Virus record (IMG/VR): IMGVR_UViG_3300024348_000230
Location: 1-24,872 of that record
DNA from: a virus
Reading direction: 5' to 3' (one strand)
Length of the DNA stretch: 24,872 bases
In this document: positions 5,444 through 12,944 of the stretch, in pieces
Numbering within the stretch: position 1 is the stretch's first letter
Layout: each line of letters begins with the position of its first letter
The notes under the pieces: generated by a model
What the model was told of the DNA's origin: nothing
Seen by the model: only the letters and a program-made list of their open reading frames with translations
Databases searched by the model: none
Translations under genes and position numbers: made by a program

Positions 5444-6925
5444 ATGGCAAGAAAATTTCTAGTCAGCTTAGACCTAACAAAGAATGAATTGTTGAATGCT
5501 CGCATTCAAAATCTTCCTGCTTCTTCTAAGCCAACAAATCCAGTCACTGGTCAGATCTACTATGACACCACTGACAATTTCTTATATTTCTGGAACGGAA
5601 CCACATGGCTAAGAGCCTCTGGTGATTTCGGTGCAGGCGGACAAACAACACTCCTAACATTTGGTAACACAAAATCTGATGGAACATCTTCATCAGTAGC
5701 TCGTGCAGATCACGTACACGAACTTCCAGACATTATTGGTGAATCTGGACAAATTGGTATTTCAAAGGATCCAACATCTGGAGACGCAACATTTACACTT
5801 GTAGATACAGCGGTTACACCAGGTTCTTATGGTTCTCAAACAAAGATCCCAACATTTACAGTTGATGCAAAGGGTCGCTTAACAGCAGCAAGTCAGGTTG
5901 ATGTAGCTACACAGCTTAAGATTACTGACGATAATACAACAGAAATTCAAATTGATCTTCTCACAGAAGGTTTGACAGTTATTGGCGGAGAAGGAATTGA
6001 TTCTTCTGTAGTTGGTAATACTCTTACAATATCAGCAGAAGATGCAACTCATACAAATAAGGGTGTTGCTAATTTCCCAGCCACAGACTTTGAGGTTGCT
6101 TCTGGTTCTGTAACAATTAATGCTGAAAGAATTCAGGACATTGTTTCTTCACAAATTATTGCTGGAGAAGGCATTGATGTAACTTATGATGACGCCGCTG
6201 GAACACTTACAGTAGATGCAGAAATTGCAACAACAACAAATCGTGGTGTGGCATCATTTGCTACAGCAGATTTCAATGTATCTAACGGCGAAGTAACAGT
6301 AAAGAATGTAAACCTTGGAACACAAACAACTGGGGATTATGTTGCTGGAATTACTGGTACAGCAAATGAAATTGAAGTTACAAATTCAGGCGGAGAAAAT
6401 GCAACTGTAACAATTGGTCTTCCAAATAACGTAACAATTGGAAATAACCTTACAGTTAATGGAAATCTTGATGTTGTAGGATCAATTAACTCAGTAAGCT
6501 CAACTCAGGTAAATATTGTTGATAATAAGATTAATCTTAATTCCAATATGTCTGAGTCAGCAACACCAGTTCTTGATTCTGGGCTTATTATCCACCGTGG
6601 TGCTGAAGAAGACGCACTTTTAACATGGAATGAAACAGCTGATCAATGGCAGGTTGGGCTAGACAATGGCCGTCAATATGCAATTGCTCGCAAGTTTGCA
6701 GCAGACCTAAATACTGGAGACTATGTAACAATTTCAGGCGCAGGAACAATCTTTACTGTAAACCATGGTCTTAACACAAGAGACATTTCTATTCAGGTTT
6801 ATGAGTCAGCAGCAGAATGGAACAACGTTGAAGTTGATACAGAAAGAACAACTGCTAATACAGTAACAGTACGATTTGCAACTGCCCCAGCAGCTGGAGC
6901 ATACAGAGTAGTAATTACAGGATAA
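5444..6925 (+). CDS. Tail fibre-like protein (493 aa)
   Basis: A 493-residue, beta-rich, low-cysteine protein typical of a trimeric phage fibre. It begins MARKFLVSLDLTKNELLNAR, followed by a TGQIYYDTTDNFLYFWNG fold (35-52) repeated in several proteins here. An HxH motif (H90-V-H92, RADHVHELPD) may bind metal. The middle has repeated strands (GVANFPATDFEVASGSVTIN and GVASFATADFNVSNGEVTVK are clear duplicates). Next comes a SVSSTQVNIVDNKINLNSN segment typical of fibre shafts, then a C-terminal VNHGLNTRDISIQVYE domain. It follows a strong GGGGAG ribosome site. It probably contributes to adsorption fibres, but the sequence does not show which layer of the tail carries it. Confidence 0.8.
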   Translation: MARKFLVSLDLTKNELLNARIQNLPASSKPTNPVTGQIYYDTTDNFLYFWNGTTWLRASGDFGAGGQTTLLTFGNTKSDGTSSSVARADHVHELPDIIGESGQIGISKDPTSGDATFTLVDTAVTPGSYGSQTKIPTFTVDAKGRLTAASQVDVATQLKITDDNTTEIQIDLLTEGLTVIGGEGIDSSVVGNTLTISAEDATHTNKGVANFPATDFEVASGSVTINAERIQDIVSSQIIAGEGIDVTYDDAAGTLTVDAEIATTTNRGVASFATADFNVSNGEVTVKNVNLGTQTTGDYVAGITGTANEIEVTNSGGENATVTIGLPNNVTIGNNLTVNGNLDVVGSINSVSSTQVNIVDNKINLNSNMSESATPVLDSGLIIHRGAEEDALLTWNETADQWQVGLDNGRQYAIARKFAADLNTGDYVTISGAGTIFTVNHGLNTRDISIQVYESAAEWNNVEVDTERTTANTVTVRFATAPAAGAYRVVITG

Positions 6926-6928
6926 TAA

Positions 6929-7228
6929 ATGGCAAGACAATTCTTAGCAACCCTGTCATTGCCAACACTTCCTGACCATCCGACGGATGGACATGCTGGG
7001 TCACTATATTTCAACACAGAGATGAATGCATTAATGATGCATACTGGAACTGGATGGATGCCAGTAAATGGGTCTCAGTACGTTCTTGAAGATCATATCC
7101 ATACATATGACGGATCAATTCATACAGTTATTGCAGGATCATTTAATCCAAATCTTTCTATCTTTGATGGCGGTTTATCAGGTGCTCAATACAATGCAGA
7201 TACAAATCTTGACGGGGGTAATGGATAA
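6929..7228 (+). CDS. Short fibre protein, paralogue of the preceding fibre's N-terminus
   Basis: A 99-residue protein starting MARQFLATLSLPTLPDHPTD. It lines up with the start of the preceding fibre (MARKFLVSLDL), then shows the same strand-turn fold (AGSLYFNTEMNALMMHTGTG against TGQIYYDTTDNFLYFWNGTT) and an HxH motif (H56-I-H58, EDHIHTYDG). It ends soon afterwards in a polar, glycine- and asparagine-rich tail. It looks like a stand-alone copy of the fibre base, either a duplicated and shortened paralogue or an adaptor that joins fibre subunits. It starts three bases after the previous stop, and its own stop overlaps the next ATG by one base. Confidence 0.65.
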   Translation: MARQFLATLSLPTLPDHPTDGHAGSLYFNTEMNALMMHTGTGWMPVNGSQYVLEDHIHTYDGSIHTVIAGSFNPNLSIFDGGLSGAQYNADTNLDGGNG

Positions 7229-8715
7229 TGGCAATTAGAATTCAAATGAGAAGAGATACAGAGGCAAATTGGATTGCAAATAATCCAATTTTAAAGCCAG
7301 GAGAGATTGGTCTTGCATTAGATAAATTTAGATTTAAAGCTGGATACTCAGAAACTTCAAGATGGAATGATTGTGTTTACTTAAATGTTTATCCAGGAGA
7401 ATTAGTAGAGGCAGTACAAGATGCAATTGGAACATCTGTTAACCACTCAGACCATTCTCATATTACTGTAACATATAATGATGCAACAAATAAGTTTGTA
7501 TTTGGAACTGCCCCAGAAGTTGTACTATCTTCTGGTTTGACAGACACACTTGGTGACTATGTAGAATTTTCTTATTTTCAAGGAATATTAGATGAGCCAA
7601 ATGGAATACCTACCCTAGATTCAAATGGTTTAATAATGGATGCAGAAATTCCAGCAACAATAGCAAGAGTTGCTTCTCCAACATTTACTGGAACAGTTGG
7701 CGGAATTACAAAGTCAATGGTTGGTTTAAATAATGTTGACAATACATCAGACGCAGCCAAGCCAATATCAACAGCAACCCAGACAGCCCTTAATTTAAAA
7801 GCCCCTTTAGCAAATCCTTCTTTTACTGGAACAACAAGTACATCAAATCTTACGGTTTCAGGCAACCTTACAGTAACTGGATCAACAACAACACAATCAA
7901 CACAAAATCTTTCTGTTGCTAATCCACTTATTTATGTAGGAGAAAATAATCAAGCAAATATTATTGACGTAGGATTAGTCGGAAGCTTTAATAATGGAAC
8001 ATATCAACACACTGGCATTGCAAGAGACCATGAGGCAAACAAATGGAAGCTATTTAAAGGTGTTGCAGATGAACCATCAACAACAATTAATTGGACACAG
8101 GCTACCCTTGATGACCTTGCTGTTGGAGACTTAACAGCAGCAACAATATCTACAACAACATCAATTTCTTCTCCAACAATTACTTCATCTACACAATTAA
8201 ATGCAAATAACCTTACAGTAACTGGTACTTTAAATATTCCAGAAGAAAGTATTCAAAGTTCAGACTTACATTGGGAGCATTATGCTGCAGAAAGTAATTT
8301 GCCATCTGCGGCAGACAAACATGGCATGTTTGCACACGTTCATGGTACTGGTGCTGCTTATTATGCACATGCAGGCTCATGGTACAAGCTTGCTAAAGTA
8401 ACAGACATATCAGACAACAACTTAACTTCAATTGTTCAAGTTAATGCTTCATATACACCATCATTAATTGATGCGTTTAAATTAATTGAAATGTCAACTG
8501 GAACATTTACCCTTCCAAATGATTCTACTGTAGATTTTCCAGTAGGAACCTACATTGATATTCTTCAAACAACAACAAGTCAAATTACTATTGCTGGAAC
8601 AGGATTTACACCAGATTCTACACCAGGTTTAAAATTAAGAACTAGGTGGAGCAGTGCAACATGTTTAAAACGAGGCCCTAATTTGTGGGTAGTGTTTGGA
8701 GACCTAGTAGCATAA
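7228..8715 (+). CDS. Tail fibre protein with Mtd-type N-terminus and fibre repeats
   Basis: A 495-residue fibre. The N-terminus, IRIQMRRDTEANWIANNPIL followed by KPGEIGLALDKFRFKAG, matches the 'RRgT...W...NPvL..GE.G.e.dt.k.KiG' module that begins many phage fibres, including the major tropism determinant type. An HxH motif follows (H76-S-H78). The middle holds classic fibre repeats (SPTFTGTVGGITKSMVGLNN; DAAKPISTATQTALNLKAPL; ANPSFTG) and paired NLTVSGNLTVTGS strands. A His-rich stretch (KHGMFAHVHGTGAAYYAHAG) precedes a C-terminal beta domain ending LWVVFGDLVA. It is a likely long adsorption fibre subunit. The start uses the TAATG overlap, and its stop overlaps the next start in the same way. 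Confidence 0.8.
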   Translation: MAIRIQMRRDTEANWIANNPILKPGEIGLALDKFRFKAGYSETSRWNDCVYLNVYPGELVEAVQDAIGTSVNHSDHSHITVTYNDATNKFVFGTAPEVVLSSGLTDTLGDYVEFSYFQGILDEPNGIPTLDSNGLIMDAEIPATIARVASPTFTGTVGGITKSMVGLNNVDNTSDAAKPISTATQTALNLKAPLANPSFTGTTSTSNLTVSGNLTVTGSTTTQSTQNLSVANPLIYVGENNQANIIDVGLVGSFNNGTYQHTGIARDHEANKWKLFKGVADEPSTTINWTQATLDDLAVGDLTAATISTTTSISSPTITSSTQLNANNLTVTGTLNIPEESIQSSDLHWEHYAAESNLPSAADKHGMFAHVHGTGAAYYAHAGSWYKLAKVTDISDNNLTSIVQVNASYTPSLIDAFKLIEMSTGTFTLPNDSTVDFPVGTYIDILQTTTSQITIAGTGFTPDSTPGLKLRTRWSSATCLKRGPNLWVVFGDLVA

Positions 8716-9794
8716 TGAAAAAAACATCCAGAAAGTCCAGACTAACGTCTAGGACGTCTATTCCAAATTTAGTAGGATTAACAAGAGCTGAAGCAGAAAC
8801 TGCTTTATCTAATGCTGGCCTTAGATTTAAGACCACTAGCATTGTAACAAATTATTCTGCAGAAAATAACAAAGTTGCTTCTTTGCCAACGTATACTTCA
8901 GGACAAGTTATTCCTAGAGAAACAGAAGTTGAATTTGTTTACAAGTCCTATCAGGGAATTGCAGTACCAAATGTTTATGGTCTTTCTCAGGCAGCCGCTA
9001 TTGCAGCAATTACAGCTGCTGGATTAACTGCTGGAACAGTTTCTGGAACAACTGGGTCAGACAACTCATTGGATCAAAAAATTACAGGTCAAAGCGTAAC
9101 GGCTGGAAACTTGGTAGATGCACTTAGTACAATAAATATAACTTTGTATACATATGTTGCGCCATACTATAATCCTTATAGCAATCCTCCGCCATATGAT
9201 AATTATGGAAATTATGGAAATTATGGCAACTATGGCAACTATGACAACTACAACAATCCTCCACCACCCGCACCACCAGAAGTGCCACCCATTAATCTTC
9301 CTCCTATCAGTGGATGGAAAAGTCTAGGAGTGCACACTCTTGTCAGAACTCCAAACGGATTAGTTGCAGCAGGAAGCTTGCAAGTAGGGGATACTTTAGT
9401 TTCAGCAAACATTGAGGGTGTTCCTTATATGTCTAGCCCAGAAGCTAATCAAAGCATTTATAACTGGACTGAATCAGAACCAAATATTGAATATACAACA
9501 ACAACAATTGTGATGGTTCACAAAAAAATAGGAGATACAGTTGTTGCTATTAACGGAGATATATTTTCTCAATACCATTATATTCTAATAAAAAGAGATG
9601 GCCTTGCAAGATTTATTGCAACAGCAGATATAATTGACACTGATCAGATTTATAGCTATGCTTCAAACTCTTTTGAGCAGATAACAATGTTGCAAATGGT
9701 TCCAGTTTCTCATGAAATTGTTTCTATTGACTGTGAGCCATACGACATCTTTTTCACCCAAGAAATGCTTGTTCACGACTCAGTATCTATATAA
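8715..9794 (+). CDS. PASTA-PASTA-(NYG)n-Hint domain virion protein
   Basis: A 359-residue mosaic. Residues about 15-77 (IPNLVGLTRAEAETALSNAG) and 82-147 (VPNVYGLSQAAAIAAITAAG) are two PASTA domains, known to bind uncrosslinked peptidoglycan. Residues 150-200 are a Pro/Tyr/Asn linker with five NYG/NYD units. Residues about 203-359 look like a Hint (hedgehog/intein) domain: SLGVHTLVRTPNGLVAAGSL and VGDTLVS form block A, INGDIFSQYHYILI (279-292) forms block B with H288, and the end reads DIFFTQEMLVHDSVSI. Ser203 occupies the usual catalytic Cys1 position, and the final His354-Asp355-Ser356 replaces His-Asn-nucleophile. Self-cleavage is therefore possible but unproven. I chose ATG 8715 because it overlaps the previous stop as TAATG, like its neighbours. 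An earlier ATG at 8685 has no such support. Confidence 0.75.
   Translation: MKKTSRKSRLTSRTSIPNLVGLTRAEAETALSNAGLRFKTTSIVTNYSAENNKVASLPTYTSGQVIPRETEVEFVYKSYQGIAVPNVYGLSQAAAIAAITAAGLTAGTVSGTTGSDNSLDQKITGQSVTAGNLVDALSTINITLYTYVAPYYNPYSNPPPYDNYGNYGNYGNYGNYDNYNNPPPPAPPEVPPINLPPISGWKSLGVHTLVRTPNGLVAAGSLQVGDTLVSANIEGVPYMSSPEANQSIYNWTESEPNIEYTTTTIVMVHKKIGDTVVAINGDIFSQYHYILIKRDGLARFIATADIIDTDQIYSYASNSFEQITMLQMVPVSHEIVSIDCEPYDIFFTQEMLVHDSVSI
9201..9254 (+). repeat. Six 9-base tandem repeats coding for NYG-type units
   Basis: Units of AATTATGGA drift through AATTATGGC, AACTATGGC and AACTATGAC to AACTACAAC. They encode NYG four times, then NYD and NYN. They lie in the linker between the PASTA and Hint domains and read in frame. 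The step-wise change along the array suggests expansion by slippage, so linker length may vary between related phages. Confidence 0.8.
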
Positions 9795-9795
9795 A

Positions 9796-10290
9796 ATGTT
9801 ATCAAGTTGGCCAGAAGTATTAGACGGGTATTGGATGCACCTTGCTAAATTAGATAACCATTCTTCTATAAGCTACTGTGGATCACTTTATAAAAATGAT
9901 AAATACAAAAGTGGAACAATTATTGTTTCAAACTATATATTAAACGATTACCCAGATGTATATGCAACATTAGATAAAAACAATGAGCTGAATAGAGTTT
10001 ACACAAATCCAGCTTTAAGACCCTCCCACGTTTGGGAATGGTGGGGTGTAATAACTAAATTTTTGTTAAAGAATAATTTAAATTCAGATTTTCATGCGCC
10101 AAAGGTAAGAAATAGAACGGCTCAAGATGGGTACGTAAGATATCAAAAAAATATTAATAGCCCAGATAAATATAAAGTAGAAGAAATAACCCTGCTTCCA
10201 AATATTGAAGAGCCACCAAGAGACTTTATGTACCCAACAATATGGTACAATAAAAGAATAAAAGAGGTGTTAAAAAATGAGAATAATTAA
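9796..10290 (+). CDS. Unknown protein opening the oxygenase cassette (164 aa)
   Basis: A 164-residue soluble protein I do not recognise. The first half has alternating strands (SSISYCGSLYKNDKYKSGTI, then IIVSNYILN). The centre reads ELNRVYTNPALRPSHVWEWW followed by a hydrophobic helix (GVITKFLLKNN). A hydrophobic strand, 'NPxLR' and then a helix is faintly like motif A of GNAT acyltransferases, but the glycine-rich acetyl-CoA loop is missing, so this is only a remark. The C-terminus is basic. The start is ATG 9796, two bases after the previous stop (ending at 9794). An upstream in-frame ATG at 9712 would lie deep in the Hint domain and is less likely. The gene end overlaps the next start by 14 bases. 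Confidence 0.55.
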   Translation: MLSSWPEVLDGYWMHLAKLDNHSSISYCGSLYKNDKYKSGTIIVSNYILNDYPDVYATLDKNNELNRVYTNPALRPSHVWEWWGVITKFLLKNNLNSDFHAPKVRNRTAQDGYVRYQKNINSPDKYKVEEITLLPNIEEPPRDFMYPTIWYNKRIKEVLKNENN

Positions 10291-10810
10291 CTATTTAAAC
10301 GGCATATCTTATATTGAAAATGTTGTTGAGGGTATAGACCTAAATTCAATTTCTTATGAAAAAAAAGAACTTGTTTTAGGTCAAAATGAGATATACCATG
10401 CAGAATTTAATATTGGCAAAAATGATGAAAATTTAGTTTTAAAAACATTTTTTTATAAATCTCTTTTTAGCGCATTAAGCCTTTATTTTAAAAGCAATTC
10501 AATTGTAGAAAAAGTTAATGTGTGGACAAGAAACGAAGATCATTTTATACAATTACCAGGAACAGAAAACCCACAATTAAAAGAAAGATCTGGTAACTTA
10601 GTAGAAGGCGGATACACCGTATTGTATTTTTTAGATACAGTAACTAGCGGAGGAAATGTCAATATTCCAAGTCAAAATTTTTCTATTAATTTGCAGCAAA
10701 ACTGCATGATAGTGTTTCCTTCAGGACAAGATTATAAATATAATATTAATAAAATTGGAGAAGGCACAGAGAGAAAGTTTATAGAGATAGTTTTTGATGA
10801 ACGCATTTAA
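10277..10810 (+). CDS. Degenerate 2OG-oxygenase/cupin-like protein without metal ligands
   Basis: A 177-residue protein. Its C-terminal half (about 110-173) has the outline of a double-stranded beta helix of the 2-oxoglutarate/Fe(II) oxygenase type: GGYTVLYFLDTVTSGGNVNI, then a strand ending NCMIVFPSGQDYKYNI, then GTERKFIEIVF. These correspond to 'tvllYLnd...GGe..', 'G.lv.FPs...H.v' and 'G.Ry.i..w'. The HxD pair is absent, and the distal histidine is replaced in YKYNI. R166 could still match the 2OG-binding arginine. It is probably non-catalytic, for example a partner or structural copy of the two active-looking neighbours. It has an AGAGGTG ribosome site and overlaps the next gene by 14 bases. 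Confidence 0.5.
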   Translation: MRIINYLNGISYIENVVEGIDLNSISYEKKELVLGQNEIYHAEFNIGKNDENLVLKTFFYKSLFSALSLYFKSNSIVEKVNVWTRNEDHFIQLPGTENPQLKERSGNLVEGGYTVLYFLDTVTSGGNVNIPSQNFSINLQQNCMIVFPSGQDYKYNINKIGEGTERKFIEIVFDERI

Positions 10811-11342
10811 AATTAAAAACATTTTTGAAGAGTCATATTTCAATGAAATAAGAAATTATTTTGAAAGTCATTCTTTTTTAAATAATGCCGAATATGATTT
10901 CTATAATAGCAAGCGTATTGATTCCTTTGATGATCCAGTTTTAAAATCTATTTTAGAAAAATTACATGAGCCATCAAAAAAATGGTTTAATAATGAAAAT
11001 ATTGTTCCAACATATGCAATATTTTCTGAGTATTCTGGAAAACAAGCACATTTAAATCCTCACCGTGATTCAGGTCCCTGCACTTATACATTAGATATTG
11101 GGCTTTATCACAAAACTCCATGGCCCCTTATAATTGAAGGCGAAGAATATTCTTTTTTGGAAAATGAAGCAATAGGGTTTTATGCCAACGATCAAGATCA
11201 CTGGAAGCCAGAATTTCCAGATCCAGAAAATAATAAAGTTGGAATATTGCTTGTTCACTACGTTAATTCAGACCATGTATGGCTTACATTGCAACCAGAA
11301 GTTCAAAAATTAATAAGACAAAGAATTAAAACTATTTCATGA
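10797..11342 (+). CDS. 2-oxoglutarate/Fe(II)-dependent oxygenase-like protein
   Basis: A 181-residue protein with the metal-binding pattern of 2-oxoglutarate/Fe(II) oxygenases. H89 and D91 in LNPHRDSGPC form the HxD pair, and H135 in YANDQDHWKPEF is a candidate distal histidine. The strands around them (TYTLDIGLYHKTPWPLIIEG; SFLENEAIGFYAND; KVGILLVHYVN) give the expected beta-helix order. A basic residue for 2OG binding would be K147, which is less usual than Arg. Expected activity is hydroxylation or a related oxidation. The substrate is unknown. I chose ATG 10797 over the TTG codon just before it. Its stop overlaps the next start as ATGA, indicating coupled translation. Confidence 0.65.
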   Translation: MNAFKIKNIFEESYFNEIRNYFESHSFLNNAEYDFYNSKRIDSFDDPVLKSILEKLHEPSKKWFNNENIVPTYAIFSEYSGKQAHLNPHRDSGPCTYTLDIGLYHKTPWPLIIEGEEYSFLENEAIGFYANDQDHWKPEFPDPENNKVGILLVHYVNSDHVWLTLQPEVQKLIRQRIKTIS

Positions 11343-11884
11343 TAAAAGCAAACTGTAATGTTGATGGAGTTAAAGAAGCAATATTGTCTGTAAAAAATAG
11401 TACAGAAGAAATTTATTTTTTTAACTCTGGAGATAGAGCCGATCTTATAGGAGAATCTATTGTCTATTCTTCAACTCAGTTCAATGTTTTTGGTATATAC
11501 AATTCAAATATATTAAGCCTGTATAAAAATATTTTAGCCATTTTAAAAGAACAATGTTTAAAGAATGAAATAAATTTTAGCGGATCTGAATACTATATCT
11601 CTTCAGATTATTTTCAAGAATTTGTAAGCACTAGGGCCATATACGATTTTGGCGGAATTGGAATACCGTGCTTTAATGGCATAATTTCTTTACAAGAAAA
11701 AGAAATTGTTATATACTTAAACAACGAAGAAAAAAAGCTTAATTGCGGGGATATGCTGTTTTTTGAAGCGGGACAAGAAATAACATATAAAAATGAAAAA
11801 GTAGAGTGTATATACTTTAATATTGCCCCAAGATTTATGATTGAAAATCAATACCCCTTTAAATGGATACCTGTAGGAGCATAA
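11339..11884 (+). CDS. Cupin/2OG-oxygenase-fold relative, ligand residues missing
   Basis: A 181-residue AT-rich gene product. Its C-terminal part (about 110-165) again outlines a double-stranded beta helix: CFNGIISLQEKEIVIYLNNE, KKLNCGDMLFFEAGQEITY and VECIYFNIAPR, matching the 'G.lv.F..g..H...' turn of oxygenases and cupins. No HxD is present, and the usual histidine is replaced in QEITY. A catalytic Fe centre of the standard type is therefore unlikely. It ends with a short FKWIPVGA tail. The gene overlaps the preceding one by four bases, and the next gene begins directly after its stop. It may be an inactive partner in a multi-subunit assembly, or a binding protein. Family assignment is tentative. 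Confidence 0.45.
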   Translation: MIKANCNVDGVKEAILSVKNSTEEIYFFNSGDRADLIGESIVYSSTQFNVFGIYNSNILSLYKNILAILKEQCLKNEINFSGSEYYISSDYFQEFVSTRAIYDFGGIGIPCFNGIISLQEKEIVIYLNNEEKKLNCGDMLFFEAGQEITYKNEKVECIYFNIAPRFMIENQYPFKWIPVGA

Positions 11885-12520
11885 ATGGCACTAGAAGACG
11901 TTGTAGTTATATACAATTTTATTAATGAAGAAGAAAGACTAATGCTTTTGGATTACGAAAAAAATTTAACCAAGAATGATCTTTGGGAAAAGAGAAATTA
12001 CGCTGATCCACAAAATCAGTGGACAAATAGACACCTTTCAATTATACATTTGCTTACGCCAGAACTTGGATTTGGAACAGAGTACGACATTGTTATAGCC
12101 AAAAAGCTTTGGGAAATAGAAGGAAGAATTAGAAAACAAATTAAAGAATCTTGGAATTTAGATAAAGATATTTGGCCAGACTGCTTTAATCTAATTCGTT
12201 GGCCACACGGTCAAGCTCAGCCGCCTCATTCTGATTATGAAAATTTTTCAAGAGAACCACACGTTTGGAATTGGAGAGACATAGGGTGTGTTCTTTATTT
12301 AAACGATGAGTTTGAAGAGGGAGAAATACGGTTTCCCCAGTTTGACCGTGAAATAAAAATTAAAGCAGGCATGTTAGCATTTTTTCCAGGAGATATTCAT
12401 CATGCTCATGGAGTTAAGGAAGTAAAAAATGGTACTAGATATACTCTAAACACATTTTACACTTTTTCAGAAGAACATAAGTTTGAAGTAGATTTCAATA
12501 GAAAGTACGGTAATTGGTAA
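11885..12520 (+). CDS. Prolyl-4-hydroxylase-like 2OG/Fe(II) oxygenase
   Basis: The clearest oxygenase of the cassette, 211 residues. H115-x-D117 (PPHSDYENF), H175 (IHHAHGV) and R185 (NGTRYTLNTF) are placed as in prolyl 4-hydroxylase family enzymes: two metal ligands, the distal metal ligand and the 2OG carboxylate anchor. Between them come RDIGCVLYLNDEFEEGEIRF and IKAGMLAFFPGD, the diagnostic 'YLNd.feGGe..Fp' and 'G.lv.FpgD..H' strands. It should hydroxylate a substrate using oxygen and 2-oxoglutarate. Proline in a fibre protein is one candidate substrate, with a nucleic acid or small molecule as alternatives. The ATG follows the preceding stop directly. Its own stop overlaps the next ATG by one base. 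Confidence 0.85.
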   Translation: MALEDVVVIYNFINEEERLMLLDYEKNLTKNDLWEKRNYADPQNQWTNRHLSIIHLLTPELGFGTEYDIVIAKKLWEIEGRIRKQIKESWNLDKDIWPDCFNLIRWPHGQAQPPHSDYENFSREPHVWNWRDIGCVLYLNDEFEEGEIRFPQFDREIKIKAGMLAFFPGDIHHAHGVKEVKNGTRYTLNTFYTFSEEHKFEVDFNRKYGNW

Positions 12521-12912
12521 TGGCTCACGATATAAGAGTTGAAACAAAAAGGTGGCAAATAAGAAAAGTGGTGGACCTCGGCAATTTTTGCTTGAGAGTG
12601 AATACAATCATTAATGCTGCACAAAGGTATGAAACTGCCGTTTTTCAAACTGATGAGACTGGAAGAATGAGAGATCTAGGCTTTAAATACTATAAGAAAC
12701 ATGAGTCTATGCAAGAAGCAATAAATTTCAATAAGTATTTTTGTGAAACCTTAAAGCTACAAGATATCTCTGGGCTAGAAGAAATTGATATCTATGCTAA
12801 GCTTGACAAGGTTTTTGCTGATTTCATATACACTGGCGGACCAAGGACCTGGATGATGCCACCCAAAAATCCTCCAAATGTAGCGATTGGGCAAAAGCCA
12901 GAGGATATGTAG
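12520..12912 (+). CDS. Unknown protein closing the oxygenase cassette (130 aa)
   Basis: A 130-residue soluble protein I do not recognise. It is mixed alpha/beta: basic strands (RVETKRWQIRKVVDLGNF), a helix (VNTIINAAQR), a strand (YETAVFQTDETG), then two helices with KYYKKHESMQEAINFNKYF. A proline-rich tail (MMPPKNPPNVAIGQKPEDM) may bind a partner. It starts at ATG 12520 overlapping the oxygenase stop, so it is probably made together with that enzyme. It is the last gene before the second fibre module, whose promoter lies in the 29-base gap that follows. It could be an accessory to the oxygenases or a virion protein. Confidence 0.6.
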   Translation: MAHDIRVETKRWQIRKVVDLGNFCLRVNTIINAAQRYETAVFQTDETGRMRDLGFKYYKKHESMQEAINFNKYFCETLKLQDISGLEEIDIYAKLDKVFADFIYTGGPRTWMMPPKNPPNVAIGQKPEDM

Positions 12913-12926
12913 CCTAACGCCATTGT

Positions 12927-12944
12927 TGGTATAATTATAATATG
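12927..12944 (+). promoter_or_regulatory. Extended -10 promoter, leaderless start of the second fibre module
   Basis: TGGTATAAT (12927-12935) is a perfect extended -10 followed by six bases and the ATG at 12942, so transcription should begin at about the start codon. No Shine-Dalgarno sequence exists. A second TATAAT (12936-12941) abuts the ATG but is too close to drive this start. The arrangement copies that at 99-114 on the other strand. No convincing -35 box is visible. Confidence 0.6.

Noticed and set aside
8685-8714. Upstream ATG at 8685 as start of the PASTA-Hint protein
   Set aside because: It would overlap the preceding fibre gene by 31 bases with no ribosome site. ATG 8715 gives the TAATG overlap used throughout this region.
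9201-9254. CRISPR-like or regulatory tandem repeat
   Set aside because: The 9-base units are in frame, have no spacers and simply encode the NYG linker.
9712-9795. Upstream ATG at 9712 as start of the 164-residue unknown protein
   Set aside because: It would run 83 bases into the conserved end of the Hint domain in another frame. The ATG at 9796 directly follows the stop.
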